Shown one piece after another: positions 1-6,969 of a DNA stretch of 64,000 bases. Source of the stretch: Polaribacter reichenbachii (GTDB lineage Bacteria > Bacteroidota > Bacteroidia > Flavobacteriales > Flavobacteriaceae); assembly GCF_001975665.1 (NCBI RefSeq), contig NZ_CP019419.1, forward strand, positions 1,550,001 to 1,614,000, given 5' to 3'. The first letter of the stretch is position 1. Each line of letters begins with the position of its first letter. The position numbers and the translations under genes were made by a program. The notes below the pieces were generated by a model. It was not told where the DNA came from. It searched no databases and saw nothing but the letters and a program-made list of their open reading frames with translations.

Positions 1-909
1 TTTGTTATTATTTCTTAAAGCACCTAAATGATATTGTTGTACCCAGCCATATTTATGGTAAGTTTCTGCTAAGAATAATAAGATGGCACTTTTAAATTTT
101 AATGTTTCAGAAGTAGATAATTTCTTGTTTTCTCTTTTCTTTTTAAAGATTTCTTTTACTTCATTTTCTGTAAAATTTTCAAAATAAATTTGAGCTAAGC
201 CATGATCGCAAACATTACATCCATTTTTATTAAAAAACTCTATTCTACTGGTTAAAGCATCACATAAATCATTATAATTATTAATCGGTTTATTAGTGGC
301 TTGTGCTAGAGAGTCTATATAATCATTATAATTATTATCACAAATTAAGATTGCTTTATCTGGTCTAAAAGAGGTGCCAACTTTAATTTCGAAATTGCTT
401 TTTGCTATTTGTTGATGATAAATTAAAGTATCTACAGGATCTTCTGTTGTGCATACATATGCTGTGTTTACTTTGCGTAGTAAGTTTTTAGTACTGTATG
501 CTTTGGTATTTATCTTTGCTGTTATTTCTTCATAAATTTTTTCTGCAGACTTTTCATTTAATAAATCATAGACATCAAAATAACGAGCTAATTCTAAATG
601 TGTCCAATGATATAGAGGGTTACGCATGGTGTGGGGTACTGTTTTAGCCCAGTTTAAAAATTTGCTTTTGTCAGAACCTTTACCTGTAATAAACTCTTCT
701 TGTATTCCTAAAGTTCGCATTGCACGCCATTTGTAATGATCTCCATCAATCCAAACATTGGTAATGTTCTTAAATATATGATCTTCTGCAATTAATTGAG
801 GAGATAAATGATTATGGTAATCAATAATAGGTTGTTTTTTTGAGTAATTATGATACAACTCTTCAGCATATTTATTTTCCAACAGAAAATTATCGTGTAT
901 AAAACTCAT
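1..909 (-). CDS. uxaC: Glucuronate (uronate) isomerase, C-terminus beyond window
   Basis: Uronate isomerase converts glucuronate or galacturonate to fructuronate or tagaturonate, the first cytoplasmic step of hexuronate catabolism. The ATG is at 909-907 and the frame stays open for 303 codons to the window edge; the family is about 465-470 residues, so roughly the last third is missing. I translated it by hand. It shows the amidohydrolase metal motif DYHNHLS with His32 and His34 near the N-terminus, and GALRNNN at the truncated end, both typical of UxaC. It is transcribed leftward from a promoter near 1028-1057 with a long leader of about 110 nt, so pathway neighbours may lie left of the window. 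Family assignment is firm; choice of substrate is not resolved by sequence. Confidence 0.93.
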   Translation of the reverse strand, partial: MSFIHDNFLLENKYAEELYHNYSKKQPIIDYHNHLSPQLIAEDHIFKNITNVWIDGDHYKWRAMRTLGIQEEFITGKGSDKSKFLNWAKTVPHTMRNPLYHWTHLELARYFDVYDLLNEKSAEKIYEEITAKINTKAYSTKNLLRKVNTAYVCTTEDPVDTLIYHQQIAKSNFEIKVGTSFRPDKAILICDNNYNDYIDSLAQATNKPINNYNDLCDALTSRIEFFNKNGCNVCDHGLAQIYFENFTENEVKEIFKKKRENKKLSTSETLKFKSAILLFLAETYHKYGWVQQYHLGALRNNNK

Positions 910-1013
910 GCTTATATATTATTTAAAAATTATTTTTTTTATCTGCGTTTTACATCTTAATCAATCTCATAATTTAGCATAAACCAAACCATTTTTTAAT
1001 TGAAAAGTAATAA

Positions 1014-1057
1014 TGTAATCGATTGTACAAATATAGAGTATTGATATTAATTAACAA
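1014..1057 (-). promoter_or_regulatory. uxaC promoter with overlapping operator-like palindrome
   Basis: On the minus strand there is a -33 TTG (1055-1057), a 19-bp spacer and a perfect -7 box TATATTTG (1028-1035), the Bacteroidota primary sigma pattern. Around the expected transcription start lies TGTAATCGATTGTACA (1014-1029), an imperfect palindrome centred on CG like LacI-family operators. A LacI-type regulator of hexuronate use is my inference; no regulator gene is in view. Confidence 0.5.
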
Positions 1058-1147
1058 TAATTTGTACATGTTTTAATTAAAAATGTCTTGTGTATTTTTA
1101 AAAAAAAGAATTAGTTATTTTATTTTTATTTATTCTAAATAAATACT

Positions 1148-1155
1148 TAGTTTTG
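1148..1155 (+). promoter_or_regulatory. -7 box just before the 1160 start codon
   Basis: TAGTTTTG matches TAnnTTTG exactly and ends 4 nt before the GTG at 1160. Transcription would start at or next to the GTG, giving a leaderless mRNA. No clear -33 TTG is visible. Confidence 0.4.
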
Positions 1156-1159
1156 CTGC

Positions 1160-1447
1160 GTGAGTATTTTTACAGACATACAATTCAATGTTCAATTACA
1201 GCAGATAACTTTTTGTAACTATCAATTAGTGATAGATGATAAAAGTATGCAACTCACTTTTCCTCAGTTATTACAATTGCGTAATAAAATAAACGAAATT
1301 ACTTTACCAGAAAATCTAGAGCATATTATTCAAAATGAAAATTTTGTTTTATTGTTTATTGCAGATAGAAAGCATTTGGTTTTTTTAGAAATTCCTAAGT
1401 TATTAGATCTACAACAAGAAATTTCAATTTGTTTTAATAGTTATTAA
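1160..1447 (+). CDS. Small protein of unknown function (95 aa)
   Basis: An open frame starting with GTG at 1160. The in-frame stop TAG at 1148-1150 rules out an earlier start. The product is soluble, rich in Leu, Ile and Gln, has no signal peptide or membrane segment, and I recognise no domain. It lies 96 bp upstream of the ferritin gene, which has its own promoter, so a functional link is not shown. Base composition and codon use are like the neighbours. An in-frame ATG downstream (about residue 30) would leave too short a protein. I think it is a real but uncharacterised flavobacterial gene. Confidence 0.55.
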   Translation: MSIFTDIQFNVQLQQITFCNYQLVIDDKSMQLTFPQLLQLRNKINEITLPENLEHIIQNENFVLLFIADRKHLVFLEIPKLLDLQQEISICFNSY

Positions 1448-1517
1448 TTTCAGTTTCCTTTTTATTTAGATTACTTTTAAATTCGACTACTGAGTTTAAA
1501 AATCTTTGTTTTTATTG

Positions 1518-1525
1518 TACCTTTG
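1518..1525 (+). promoter_or_regulatory. Ferritin -7 promoter box
   Basis: TACCTTTG matches TAnnTTTG exactly. Transcription would start near 1530, which excludes the in-frame TTG at 1523 as the start codon and supports the ATG at 1544. Confidence 0.6.
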
Positions 1526-1543
1526 ATTATCAATACAGAATTT

Positions 1544-2050
1544 ATGAAAACAGCAATAAGAAGACAAATGACTATTAATCCAGAAGTTATGGATGCTTTA
1601 AATGGTCAAATCGCATTAGAAATGCACGCTTCAGCTTCATATTTAGCAATGGCTTCTTGGTGTGATCAAAGAGAGTTACTAAATAGTAAAGCCTTTTTTT
1701 ACAAGCAAGCTGAAGAGGAAAGAGCACATGGAATGAAAATTTTCAATTTTATTAACGAAACTGGTGGTGCAGCAATTTCGCCTGCGATACCAGAAGTAAA
1801 TAACGATTTTGAAAGTTTAAGAGAAATTTACGAAAAATCTTTAGATCAAGAAATAGCAGTAACACAATCTATTTATAAATGTTTTAAAGCCGCTAGAAAT
1901 GTAGATGATTTTGCATCTGAGGTTTTTTTACAATGGTTTGTTAATGAGCAAATTGAAGAAGAAGATACAGTAAGAAGTATTATAGATATATTCGATTTAA
2001 TGGAAGGTATGCCGTTAAAAATGATTGACGAAAGATTACCAACAGAATAA
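1544..2050 (+). CDS. ftnA: Bacterial non-heme ferritin
   Basis: Cytoplasmic iron-storage protein that oxidises Fe(II) at a diiron ferroxidase centre and stores it as mineral in a 24-mer shell. From the ATG at 1544 it has 168 residues, typical of FtnA. Visible ligands are Glu26 in helix A, Glu59 and His62 in the helix B motif EERAH, and the helix D motif NEQIEEED. No Met residue sits in a bacterioferritin-type heme position. The frame extends upstream to a TTG at 1523, but the promoter box at 1518-1525 overlaps that codon, so I use 1544. A strong terminator follows at once, so the gene is monocistronic. No Fur box was recognised. Confidence 0.95.
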   Translation: MKTAIRRQMTINPEVMDALNGQIALEMHASASYLAMASWCDQRELLNSKAFFYKQAEEERAHGMKIFNFINETGGAAISPAIPEVNNDFESLREIYEKSLDQEIAVTQSIYKCFKAARNVDDFASEVFLQWFVNEQIEEEDTVRSIIDIFDLMEGMPLKMIDERLPTE

Positions 2051-2072
2051 TAACACTTCTAATGTAAAACCA

Positions 2073-2103
2073 AAAGCCGAAACATATTATTTGTTTCGGC
2101 TTT
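2073..2103 (+). terminator. Rho-independent terminator after ferritin
   Basis: A perfect 10-bp stem AGCCGAAACA / TGTTTCGGCT (2075-2084 with 2092-2101), extended by A-T pairs, followed by a T-rich tract. Confidence 0.85.
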
Positions 2104-2150
2104 ATTATTTTAGAATAGTTTTAAGAATAAAAATTATGAATCGATTTTTG

Positions 2151-2158
2151 TATCTTTG
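2151..2158 (+). promoter_or_regulatory. -7 promoter box in the ferritin-hmgA gap
   Basis: TATCTTTG matches TAnnTTTG exactly, 22 nt upstream of an 18-codon ORF and about 180 nt upstream of hmgA. It may drive either or both. Confidence 0.45.
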
Positions 2159-2180
2159 TTTTATTACGAAATCGATTGAA

Positions 2181-2237
2181 ATGTTTAAAGACTTATTATC
2201 CTTTTTAAAATTCTTAATAAAACGCAATCCAGAATGA
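2181..2237 (+). CDS. Candidate 18-residue micro-protein or leader peptide
   Basis: ATG to TGA encodes MFKDLLSFLKFLIKRNPE, which would form a short amphipathic helix with Lys/Arg on one face and Leu/Phe/Ile on the other. A perfect -7 box lies 22 nt upstream and an 11-bp inverted repeat begins 31 nt downstream, so it looks like a complete small transcription unit or the leader of hmgA. At this length the ORF could occur by chance. I recognise no family. Confidence 0.35.
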   Translation: MFKDLLSFLKFLIKRNPE

Positions 2238-2268
2238 TAGGATTAATGTATCAGTTTTGCAATATAAA

Positions 2269-2307
2269 AATGTAACAATTATTCAGTAATTTAAGTATTG
2301 TTACATT
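2269..2307. repeat. 11-bp inverted repeat before hmgA
   Basis: AATGTAACAAT (2269-2279) and ATTGTTACATT (2297-2307) are perfect complements with a 17-nt spacer, ending 30 bp before the hmgA ATG. The low GC content and the short run of T after it make it a weak terminator at best. It could instead be an operator for hmgA. Confidence 0.5.
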
Positions 2308-2337
2308 GTTTTATTAACTCATTAATACATTAACAAT

Positions 2338-3501
2338 ATGCCTTTTTATCACAAATTAGGAAAAATTCCACCCAAAAGACATACACAGTTTCGTAAAAAA
2401 GACGGTAGTTTATATTACGAGCAATTGTTTGGTACTATTGGTTTCGACGGAATGTCTACCAATTCATATCACGAATACAGACCAACAATGGTCAAAGAAA
2501 TTAGAAAACAATATTCAGTTAAACCAAAAATTGCCAAAGCCAATAATATTCAATCGTATCGCTTTCGCGGATTTCAAGTTCCGCCAGAAAACGACTATTT
2601 AGAAAGCAGAAAAGTAATTTTAACCAATTCGGATTGTAATATTATTTTATCAGCACCAAAACAATCTACCACAGATTATTTCTATAAAAATACAGATGCA
2701 GACGAGGTAATTTTCATCCATAAAGGATCAGGAAAATTAAGAACACATTTAGGTAATCTCGATTTTAAATACGGAGATTATTTAGTAATTCCACGTGGAA
2801 TTATCTACAAATTAGATTTCGATGATGAAAACAATAGACTTTTTATCGTAGAATCTTATTCGCCTGTGTACACACCAAAACGTTATAGAAACTGGTTTGG
2901 TCAATTATTAGAACATTCGCCATTTTGTGAGCGAGATTTAAGGAGACCTTACGAATTAGAAACCAATAATGAGTTAGGTGATTTCTTAATCAAAGTAAAA
3001 AAACAAGGCGAAATTTTTGAAATGATTTACGCTTCACATCCTTTTGATGTTGTTGGTTACGACGGTTATAATTTTCCGTATGCATTTTCAATTCACGATT
3101 TCGAACCAATTACTGGGCGCATTCATCAACCACCACCAGTGCATCAAACTTTTGAAACCAATGCCTTTGTAATTTGCAGTTTTGTACCACGTTTGTACGA
3201 TTATCATCCTAACTCAATTCCAGCGCCATACAATCATAGTAACATAGATTCAGACGAAGTTTTATATTATGTAGATGGCGATTTTATGAGTAGAAATGAT
3301 ATCGATCAAGGTCATATTTCTCTGCATCCAGCAGGAATTCCTCATGGTCCACATCCAGGAACTACAGAAAAAAGTATCGGAAAAACAAAAACGGAAGAAT
3401 TAGCAGTTATGGTAGATACTTTTAAACCTTTAATGGTTACAGAAGAAGCCATGAAAATTGCCGATGAAGAGTATTATAAATCTTGGTTAAATCCATCTTA
3501 A
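2338..3501 (+). CDS. hmgA: Homogentisate 1,2-dioxygenase
   Basis: Fe(II)-dependent ring cleavage of homogentisate to maleylacetoacetate in phenylalanine/tyrosine catabolism, in the cytoplasm. The protein has 387 residues, close to the shorter bacterial enzymes. A cupin fold is apparent, with candidate iron ligands His300 and Glu307 (YNHSNIDSDE) and His336 in the hallmark motif IPHGPHPG. It is followed, after a repeat-filled gap, by hppD, which makes homogentisate, and then by kynA in the same direction, so the three form an aromatic amino-acid degradation cluster. fahA was not seen in the window. The start is a plain ATG with an A-rich leader. Confidence 0.95.
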   Translation: MPFYHKLGKIPPKRHTQFRKKDGSLYYEQLFGTIGFDGMSTNSYHEYRPTMVKEIRKQYSVKPKIAKANNIQSYRFRGFQVPPENDYLESRKVILTNSDCNIILSAPKQSTTDYFYKNTDADEVIFIHKGSGKLRTHLGNLDFKYGDYLVIPRGIIYKLDFDDENNRLFIVESYSPVYTPKRYRNWFGQLLEHSPFCERDLRRPYELETNNELGDFLIKVKKQGEIFEMIYASHPFDVVGYDGYNFPYAFSIHDFEPITGRIHQPPPVHQTFETNAFVICSFVPRLYDYHPNSIPAPYNHSNIDSDEVLYYVDGDFMSRNDIDQGHISLHPAGIPHGPHPGTTEKSIGKTKTEELAVMVDTFKPLMVTEEAMKIADEEYYKSWLNPS

Positions 3502-3557
3502 TCTTCCAAAAAGGAAGAAGACTCTTGTGTTAAATACGTTCATTAAAACAATAATTA

Positions 3558-3656
3558 TTAGAAGCTATTTCCAGCTTTTCTCACTCGCTTTTTTTGTCGA
3601 GAAAGACAAAAAAGAGCTCAAACAATTGCTTCAATCTGGGCTAAACTTGTTTGCAA
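3558..3656. repeat. Intergenic repeat element A, copy 1
   Basis: Starts TTAGAAGCTATTTCC and ends near GGGCTAAACTTGTTTGC. The same framework recurs at 17571-17658. In the middle lies a hairpin, CTTTTTTTGTC paired with GACAAAAAAG. In copy 2 the arms differ but still pair, which suggests the structure is kept. From memory, similar elements are scattered between genes in flavobacterial genomes. Confidence 0.7.
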
Positions 3657-3700
3657 ACGGATTGCTTTCAATAAAGTAATAGCAAATTTATAAACAATAA

Positions 3701-3733
3701 AGACCTCACAGGTTTCAAAAACCTGTGAGGTCT
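3701..3733. repeat. Palindromic repeat element B, copy 1
   Basis: A perfect 15-bp stem (AGACCTCACAGGTTT and its complement) with a 3-nt loop, ending 23 bp before hppD. A sister palindrome, AGACCCTTCAGGTTTT, lies at 17729-17761, again after element A. Differences between the copies are compensated on both arms. It may end transcripts, but no good T-tract follows here. Confidence 0.75.
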
Positions 3734-3756
3734 AAAAAAGATAAAATCATCAAAAG

Positions 3757-4917
3757 ATGGCAAAAGAAATAAAATCAGTAACCTACGGTTTAGAAAAAAT
3801 ATTTGAAGGAGCACAAGATTTCCTTCCTCTTTTAGGAACAGATTATGTAGAGTTTTACGTAGGTAATGCAAAACAAGCTGCCCATTTCTACAAAACTGCT
3901 TTTGGTTTCCAATCGCATGCTTATCGAGGTTTAGAAACAGGATCAACAGATTCTGTGAGTTATGTACTTACTCAAGATAAAATTAAGTTGATGCTAACAA
4001 CGCCATTAAATAGCAAATCACCAATAAACGATCATATTGTAAAACATGGCGATGGAGTAAAAATTGTAGCGCTTTGGGTAGAAGATGCAAGAAAAGCTTA
4101 TGAAGAAACTACATCTAGAGGTGCAAAATCTTATATGGAACCAACTGTAGAAACGGATGAAAATGGAGAAGTTGTAAGAGCAGGAATCTACACCTATGGA
4201 GAAACCGTACATATGTTTGTAGAACGTAAAAATTATAACGGCGCATTTTTACCAGGTTTTCAAAAATGGGAATCAGATTACAATCCGCCAATTGCAGGTT
4301 TAAAATATATAGATCACATGGTCGGTAATGTTGGTTGGAATCAAATGGATGTTTGGGTAAAATGGTACGAAGATGTTATGGGTTTCGAAAACTTTTTATC
4401 ATTTGATGACAAACAAATTCATACAGAATACTCTGCATTAATGAGTAAAGTAATGTCTAATGGAAATGGACGTATTAAATTCCCGATAAACGAGCCAGCA
4501 GAAGGTAAAAAAAGATCTCAAATAGAAGAATATTTAGACTTTTACGAAGGTGCAGGAGTCCAACATATTGCTGTAGCTACAGATGATATTGTTGCAACAG
4601 TAACTCAATTACGTTTAAACGGAGTAGAATTTTTATCAACACCACCAGAAGAATATTACAGAGCAGTTCCTGGACGATTAGAAGAATTTAGCCACGAATT
4701 AAGAGAAGATATCGAAAGTTTAAAAGCTTTAGGAATTATGATAGATGCCGATGAAGAAGGCTATTTATTACAAATTTTTACAAAACCAGTAGAAGATAGG
4801 CCAACTTTGTTTTTCGAAATTATACAAAGAATGGGCGCAAAAGGTTTTGGAGCAGGTAATTTTAAAGCACTTTTTGAATCTATAGAAAGAGAACAAGCCA
4901 AAAGAGGAACACTTTAA
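3757..4917 (+). CDS. hppD: 4-Hydroxyphenylpyruvate dioxygenase
   Basis: Converts 4-hydroxyphenylpyruvate to homogentisate, the substrate of the upstream hmgA product. It has 386 residues with two vicinal-oxygen-chelate (glyoxalase-like) halves. The Fe(II) facial triad is visible: His187 in IDHMVGNV, His270 in VQHIAVAT and Glu354 in FFEIIQRMG. The C-terminal gate region GFGAGNFKALFESIE is also typical. The ATG at 3757 follows directly on the element A + B repeat pair, so any read-through from hmgA must cross two strong hairpins. A Rho-independent terminator follows the stop. Confidence 0.97.
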   Translation: MAKEIKSVTYGLEKIFEGAQDFLPLLGTDYVEFYVGNAKQAAHFYKTAFGFQSHAYRGLETGSTDSVSYVLTQDKIKLMLTTPLNSKSPINDHIVKHGDGVKIVALWVEDARKAYEETTSRGAKSYMEPTVETDENGEVVRAGIYTYGETVHMFVERKNYNGAFLPGFQKWESDYNPPIAGLKYIDHMVGNVGWNQMDVWVKWYEDVMGFENFLSFDDKQIHTEYSALMSKVMSNGNGRIKFPINEPAEGKKRSQIEEYLDFYEGAGVQHIAVATDDIVATVTQLRLNGVEFLSTPPEEYYRAVPGRLEEFSHELREDIESLKALGIMIDADEEGYLLQIFTKPVEDRPTLFFEIIQRMGAKGFGAGNFKALFESIEREQAKRGTL

Positions 4918-4936
4918 AAATAGAATCTAGACAAAA

Positions 4937-5112
4937 AGAACCAAGAATCAAGATAATAACGCTTAATTCTTGGTTTTATTATTACCAAATTTCAAAAGTA
5001 TTTTGTTATAATAAAAAATACTTCATCTGGAAAGATAAAACAACTTTCAATTTTTATATTAAATTGCAATCTCAAAGTCCCAAAAATCAAAATCATCTTG
5101 TTTCTTGGTTCT
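4937..5112. repeat. Widely spaced 18-bp inverted repeat flanking the hppD-kynA gap
   Basis: AGAACCAAGAATCAAGAT (4937-4954) and ATCTTGTTTCTTGGTTCT (5095-5112) pair at 17 of 18 positions across about 140 bp. This could be the ends of a decayed miniature element or chance duplication of a terminator arm. No target-site duplication is obvious. Confidence 0.35.
4939..4980 (+). terminator. Terminator after hppD
   Basis: A perfect 10-bp stem AACCAAGAAT / ATTCTTGGTT (4939-4948 with 4966-4975) followed by TTTATTATT. Confidence 0.65.
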
Positions 5113-5135
5113 AATAAATCTTGAATTTTTAAAAA

Positions 5136-6053
5136 ATGAACAGAGACGAAATTTTAAAAGCAATAGAAGAAAAATACAATAAATTAGGTGTTCCTGTAGA
5201 TGCAATGTTAGAGGGGTTGTTGCATAGTACGCCAATTACTTATTGGGATTATATTCAAACAGATGCTTTGTTGGGTTTGCAAACTCCAAGAACAAATCAA
5301 CCAGATGAAATGGTGTTTATTATGTACCATCAAGTAAATGAGTTGTTGTTTAAAATGATTTTGTGGGAAATAGAACAAGTTGCAAAACCAATTGAAATAT
5401 CCACAGAAAAATTCTCAATGCATTTAAACAGAGTTAGTCGTTATTTTGATATGCTTTGCAACTCTTTTAATGTGATGACAGATGGAATGGAAAGAGAACA
5501 GTATCTTAAATTTAGAAATACGCTAACACCTGCAAGTGGTTTTCAATCAGCACAATATCGTAAAATTGAATTTGCATCCACAGAATTGATCAACCTAATT
5601 GATGCAAATTACAGAGAAACCATCAATAGGCATTCTTCGTTTAGAAATGCATATAATCATTTGTATTGGCAAGCAGCAGGTAAAAATTATACTACAGGTC
5701 AAAAATCTACTTTATTAAATCTTTTCGAGAAAAAATACAAAGGAGAATTCATTGATTTTATGGAAGATTATAATGATATAAATCTTTCGTTAAAGTTTAA
5801 ACAATTGCCAATAGAAGATCAGCAAAATGAAGCTTTAATAAAAGCAATGCGTCATTACGATTATACTGTAAATGTAAAATGGGTAATGGCTCATTACAAC
5901 GCAGCAAGTAAATATATTGGTGGTAGCGATTCTGAGCTAAAAGCTACAGGAGGAAGTAATTGGCGTAAATATATGCACCCTAAATATCAACGAAGAATCT
6001 TTTATCCGTATTTATGGAGTAAAGAAGAGTTAGAAAATTGGGGAACTTTTTAA
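5136..6053 (+). CDS. kynA: Tryptophan 2,3-dioxygenase
   Basis: Heme-dependent oxidation of L-tryptophan to N-formylkynurenine, first step of the kynurenine pathway; cytoplasmic, all-helical. The length of 305 residues is normal. Family motifs are the substrate-site segment MYHQVNELLFKM, the FRNTLTPASGFQSAQYR block, and the heme-ligand helix HYNAASKYIG followed by TGGSNWRKYM. It sits downstream of hmgA-hppD, which joins tryptophan and tyrosine breakdown in one cluster, though terminator and intergenic length suggest its own promoter. Assignment by motif and length is firm. Confidence 0.96.
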   Translation: MNRDEILKAIEEKYNKLGVPVDAMLEGLLHSTPITYWDYIQTDALLGLQTPRTNQPDEMVFIMYHQVNELLFKMILWEIEQVAKPIEISTEKFSMHLNRVSRYFDMLCNSFNVMTDGMEREQYLKFRNTLTPASGFQSAQYRKIEFASTELINLIDANYRETINRHSSFRNAYNHLYWQAAGKNYTTGQKSTLLNLFEKKYKGEFIDFMEDYNDINLSLKFKQLPIEDQQNEALIKAMRHYDYTVNVKWVMAHYNAASKYIGGSDSELKATGGSNWRKYMHPKYQRRIFYPYLWSKEELENWGTF

Positions 6054-6121
6054 AAAGAGATTTATTTTAATTTTGTTGGTAATCAGTAATCTAAAGAAAT
6101 CGTTAAAAACGCATTTACAAA

Positions 6122-6150
6122 TTGTTAGTAATTTGCTTTTTTTAATTTTG
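6122..6150 (+). promoter_or_regulatory. Promoter of the DUF3108 gene
   Basis: TTG (6122-6124), an 18-bp spacer and a perfect -7 box TAATTTTG (6143-6150). Transcription would start about 35 nt before the ATG at 6191. Confidence 0.6.
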
Positions 6151-6190
6151 GAACGGTAATTGTCATTACTTTTTTATATGTTTGATTTAT

Positions 6191-6964
6191 ATGAAAAAGT
6201 ATATTCTTTTATTATTCGTTTTATTTTTTACCTCAATAGCTTTTTGTCAACAAAAACCGGTCGCTTTTAAAAGTGGAGAATGGTTGCGTTATAAAATGAG
6301 TTATAGTGGGTTTCTAAGAGCAGGGTCGGCAATTTTAGAAGTTAAAGAAACAGATTATAATGGTAAAAAAGTATTTCATACTAAAGGTACAGGTTGGACT
6401 TCTGGAATGATTAAATGGTTTTTTGAAGTAGATGATAAGTACGAATCTTATTTTGATAAAGATTCTGTAAAACCTTATTTATTTAAAAGAAAAATAAACG
6501 AAGGAGGTTATAAAAAACATAGAATAACAGCATTTAACTACGATTATAATACAGCATACATTCAAGATTTTACTTTGCAAACAGATACGTCTGTTGTTTT
6601 TTCTAAAGTACAAGATATGTTGTCTTCGTTTTATTTTTTGAGAAACCAAGATGTGTCAAAATTAAAAAAAGGAGATGAAATTAAGTTGGATATGTTTATG
6701 GATTCGCAAATCTATCCTTTTAAACTTCGATTTTTAGGTAAAGAAACTTTAAGAACAAAATTCGGAAAGGTAAAAACATTAATTTTTAGACCATTAGTAC
6801 AATCTGGTAGGGTTTTTAAAGCGCAAGAAAGTGTAACTATTTGGATTACTGATGATTTTAATAAAATACCTATTAAAATGAAAGCAGATTTGGCTGTAGG
6901 ATCTTTAAGGGCAGAATTAGAACAATATAAAGGTTTGGCAAATACTTTTGGAAAATCGGAATAG
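6191..6964 (+). CDS. DUF3108 family exported protein
   Basis: 257 residues from the ATG at 6191 (a TTG three codons upstream is less likely). The N-terminus is a classical Sec signal peptide ending AFCQQ. The mature part matches the DUF3108 pattern I know: an early segment FKSGEWLRYKMSYSGFLRAG, a central beta-rich stretch, and a C-terminal VTIWITDDFNKIPIKM then GSLRAELE. DUF3108 proteins resemble a periplasmic lipid-binding barrel (LolA-like), but their function is not established. It has a good promoter of its own and converges with the gene on the other strand only 5 bp away. Confidence 0.85.
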   Translation: MKKYILLLFVLFFTSIAFCQQKPVAFKSGEWLRYKMSYSGFLRAGSAILEVKETDYNGKKVFHTKGTGWTSGMIKWFFEVDDKYESYFDKDSVKPYLFKRKINEGGYKKHRITAFNYDYNTAYIQDFTLQTDTSVVFSKVQDMLSSFYFLRNQDVSKLKKGDEIKLDMFMDSQIYPFKLRFLGKETLRTKFGKVKTLIFRPLVQSGRVFKAQESVTIWITDDFNKIPIKMKADLAVGSLRAELEQYKGLANTFGKSE

Positions 6965-6969
6965 AAAAG

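Noticed and set aside
1523..1543. TTG start seven codons upstream for ferritin
   Set aside because: The -7 box at 1518-1525 overlaps it, so it would not be in the mRNA.
2025..2237. 70-codon ORF overlapping the end of the ferritin gene
   Set aside because: It runs through the ferritin terminator hairpin and has no promoter that would include its start. Only its last 18 codons (2181-2237) make sense as a separate unit.
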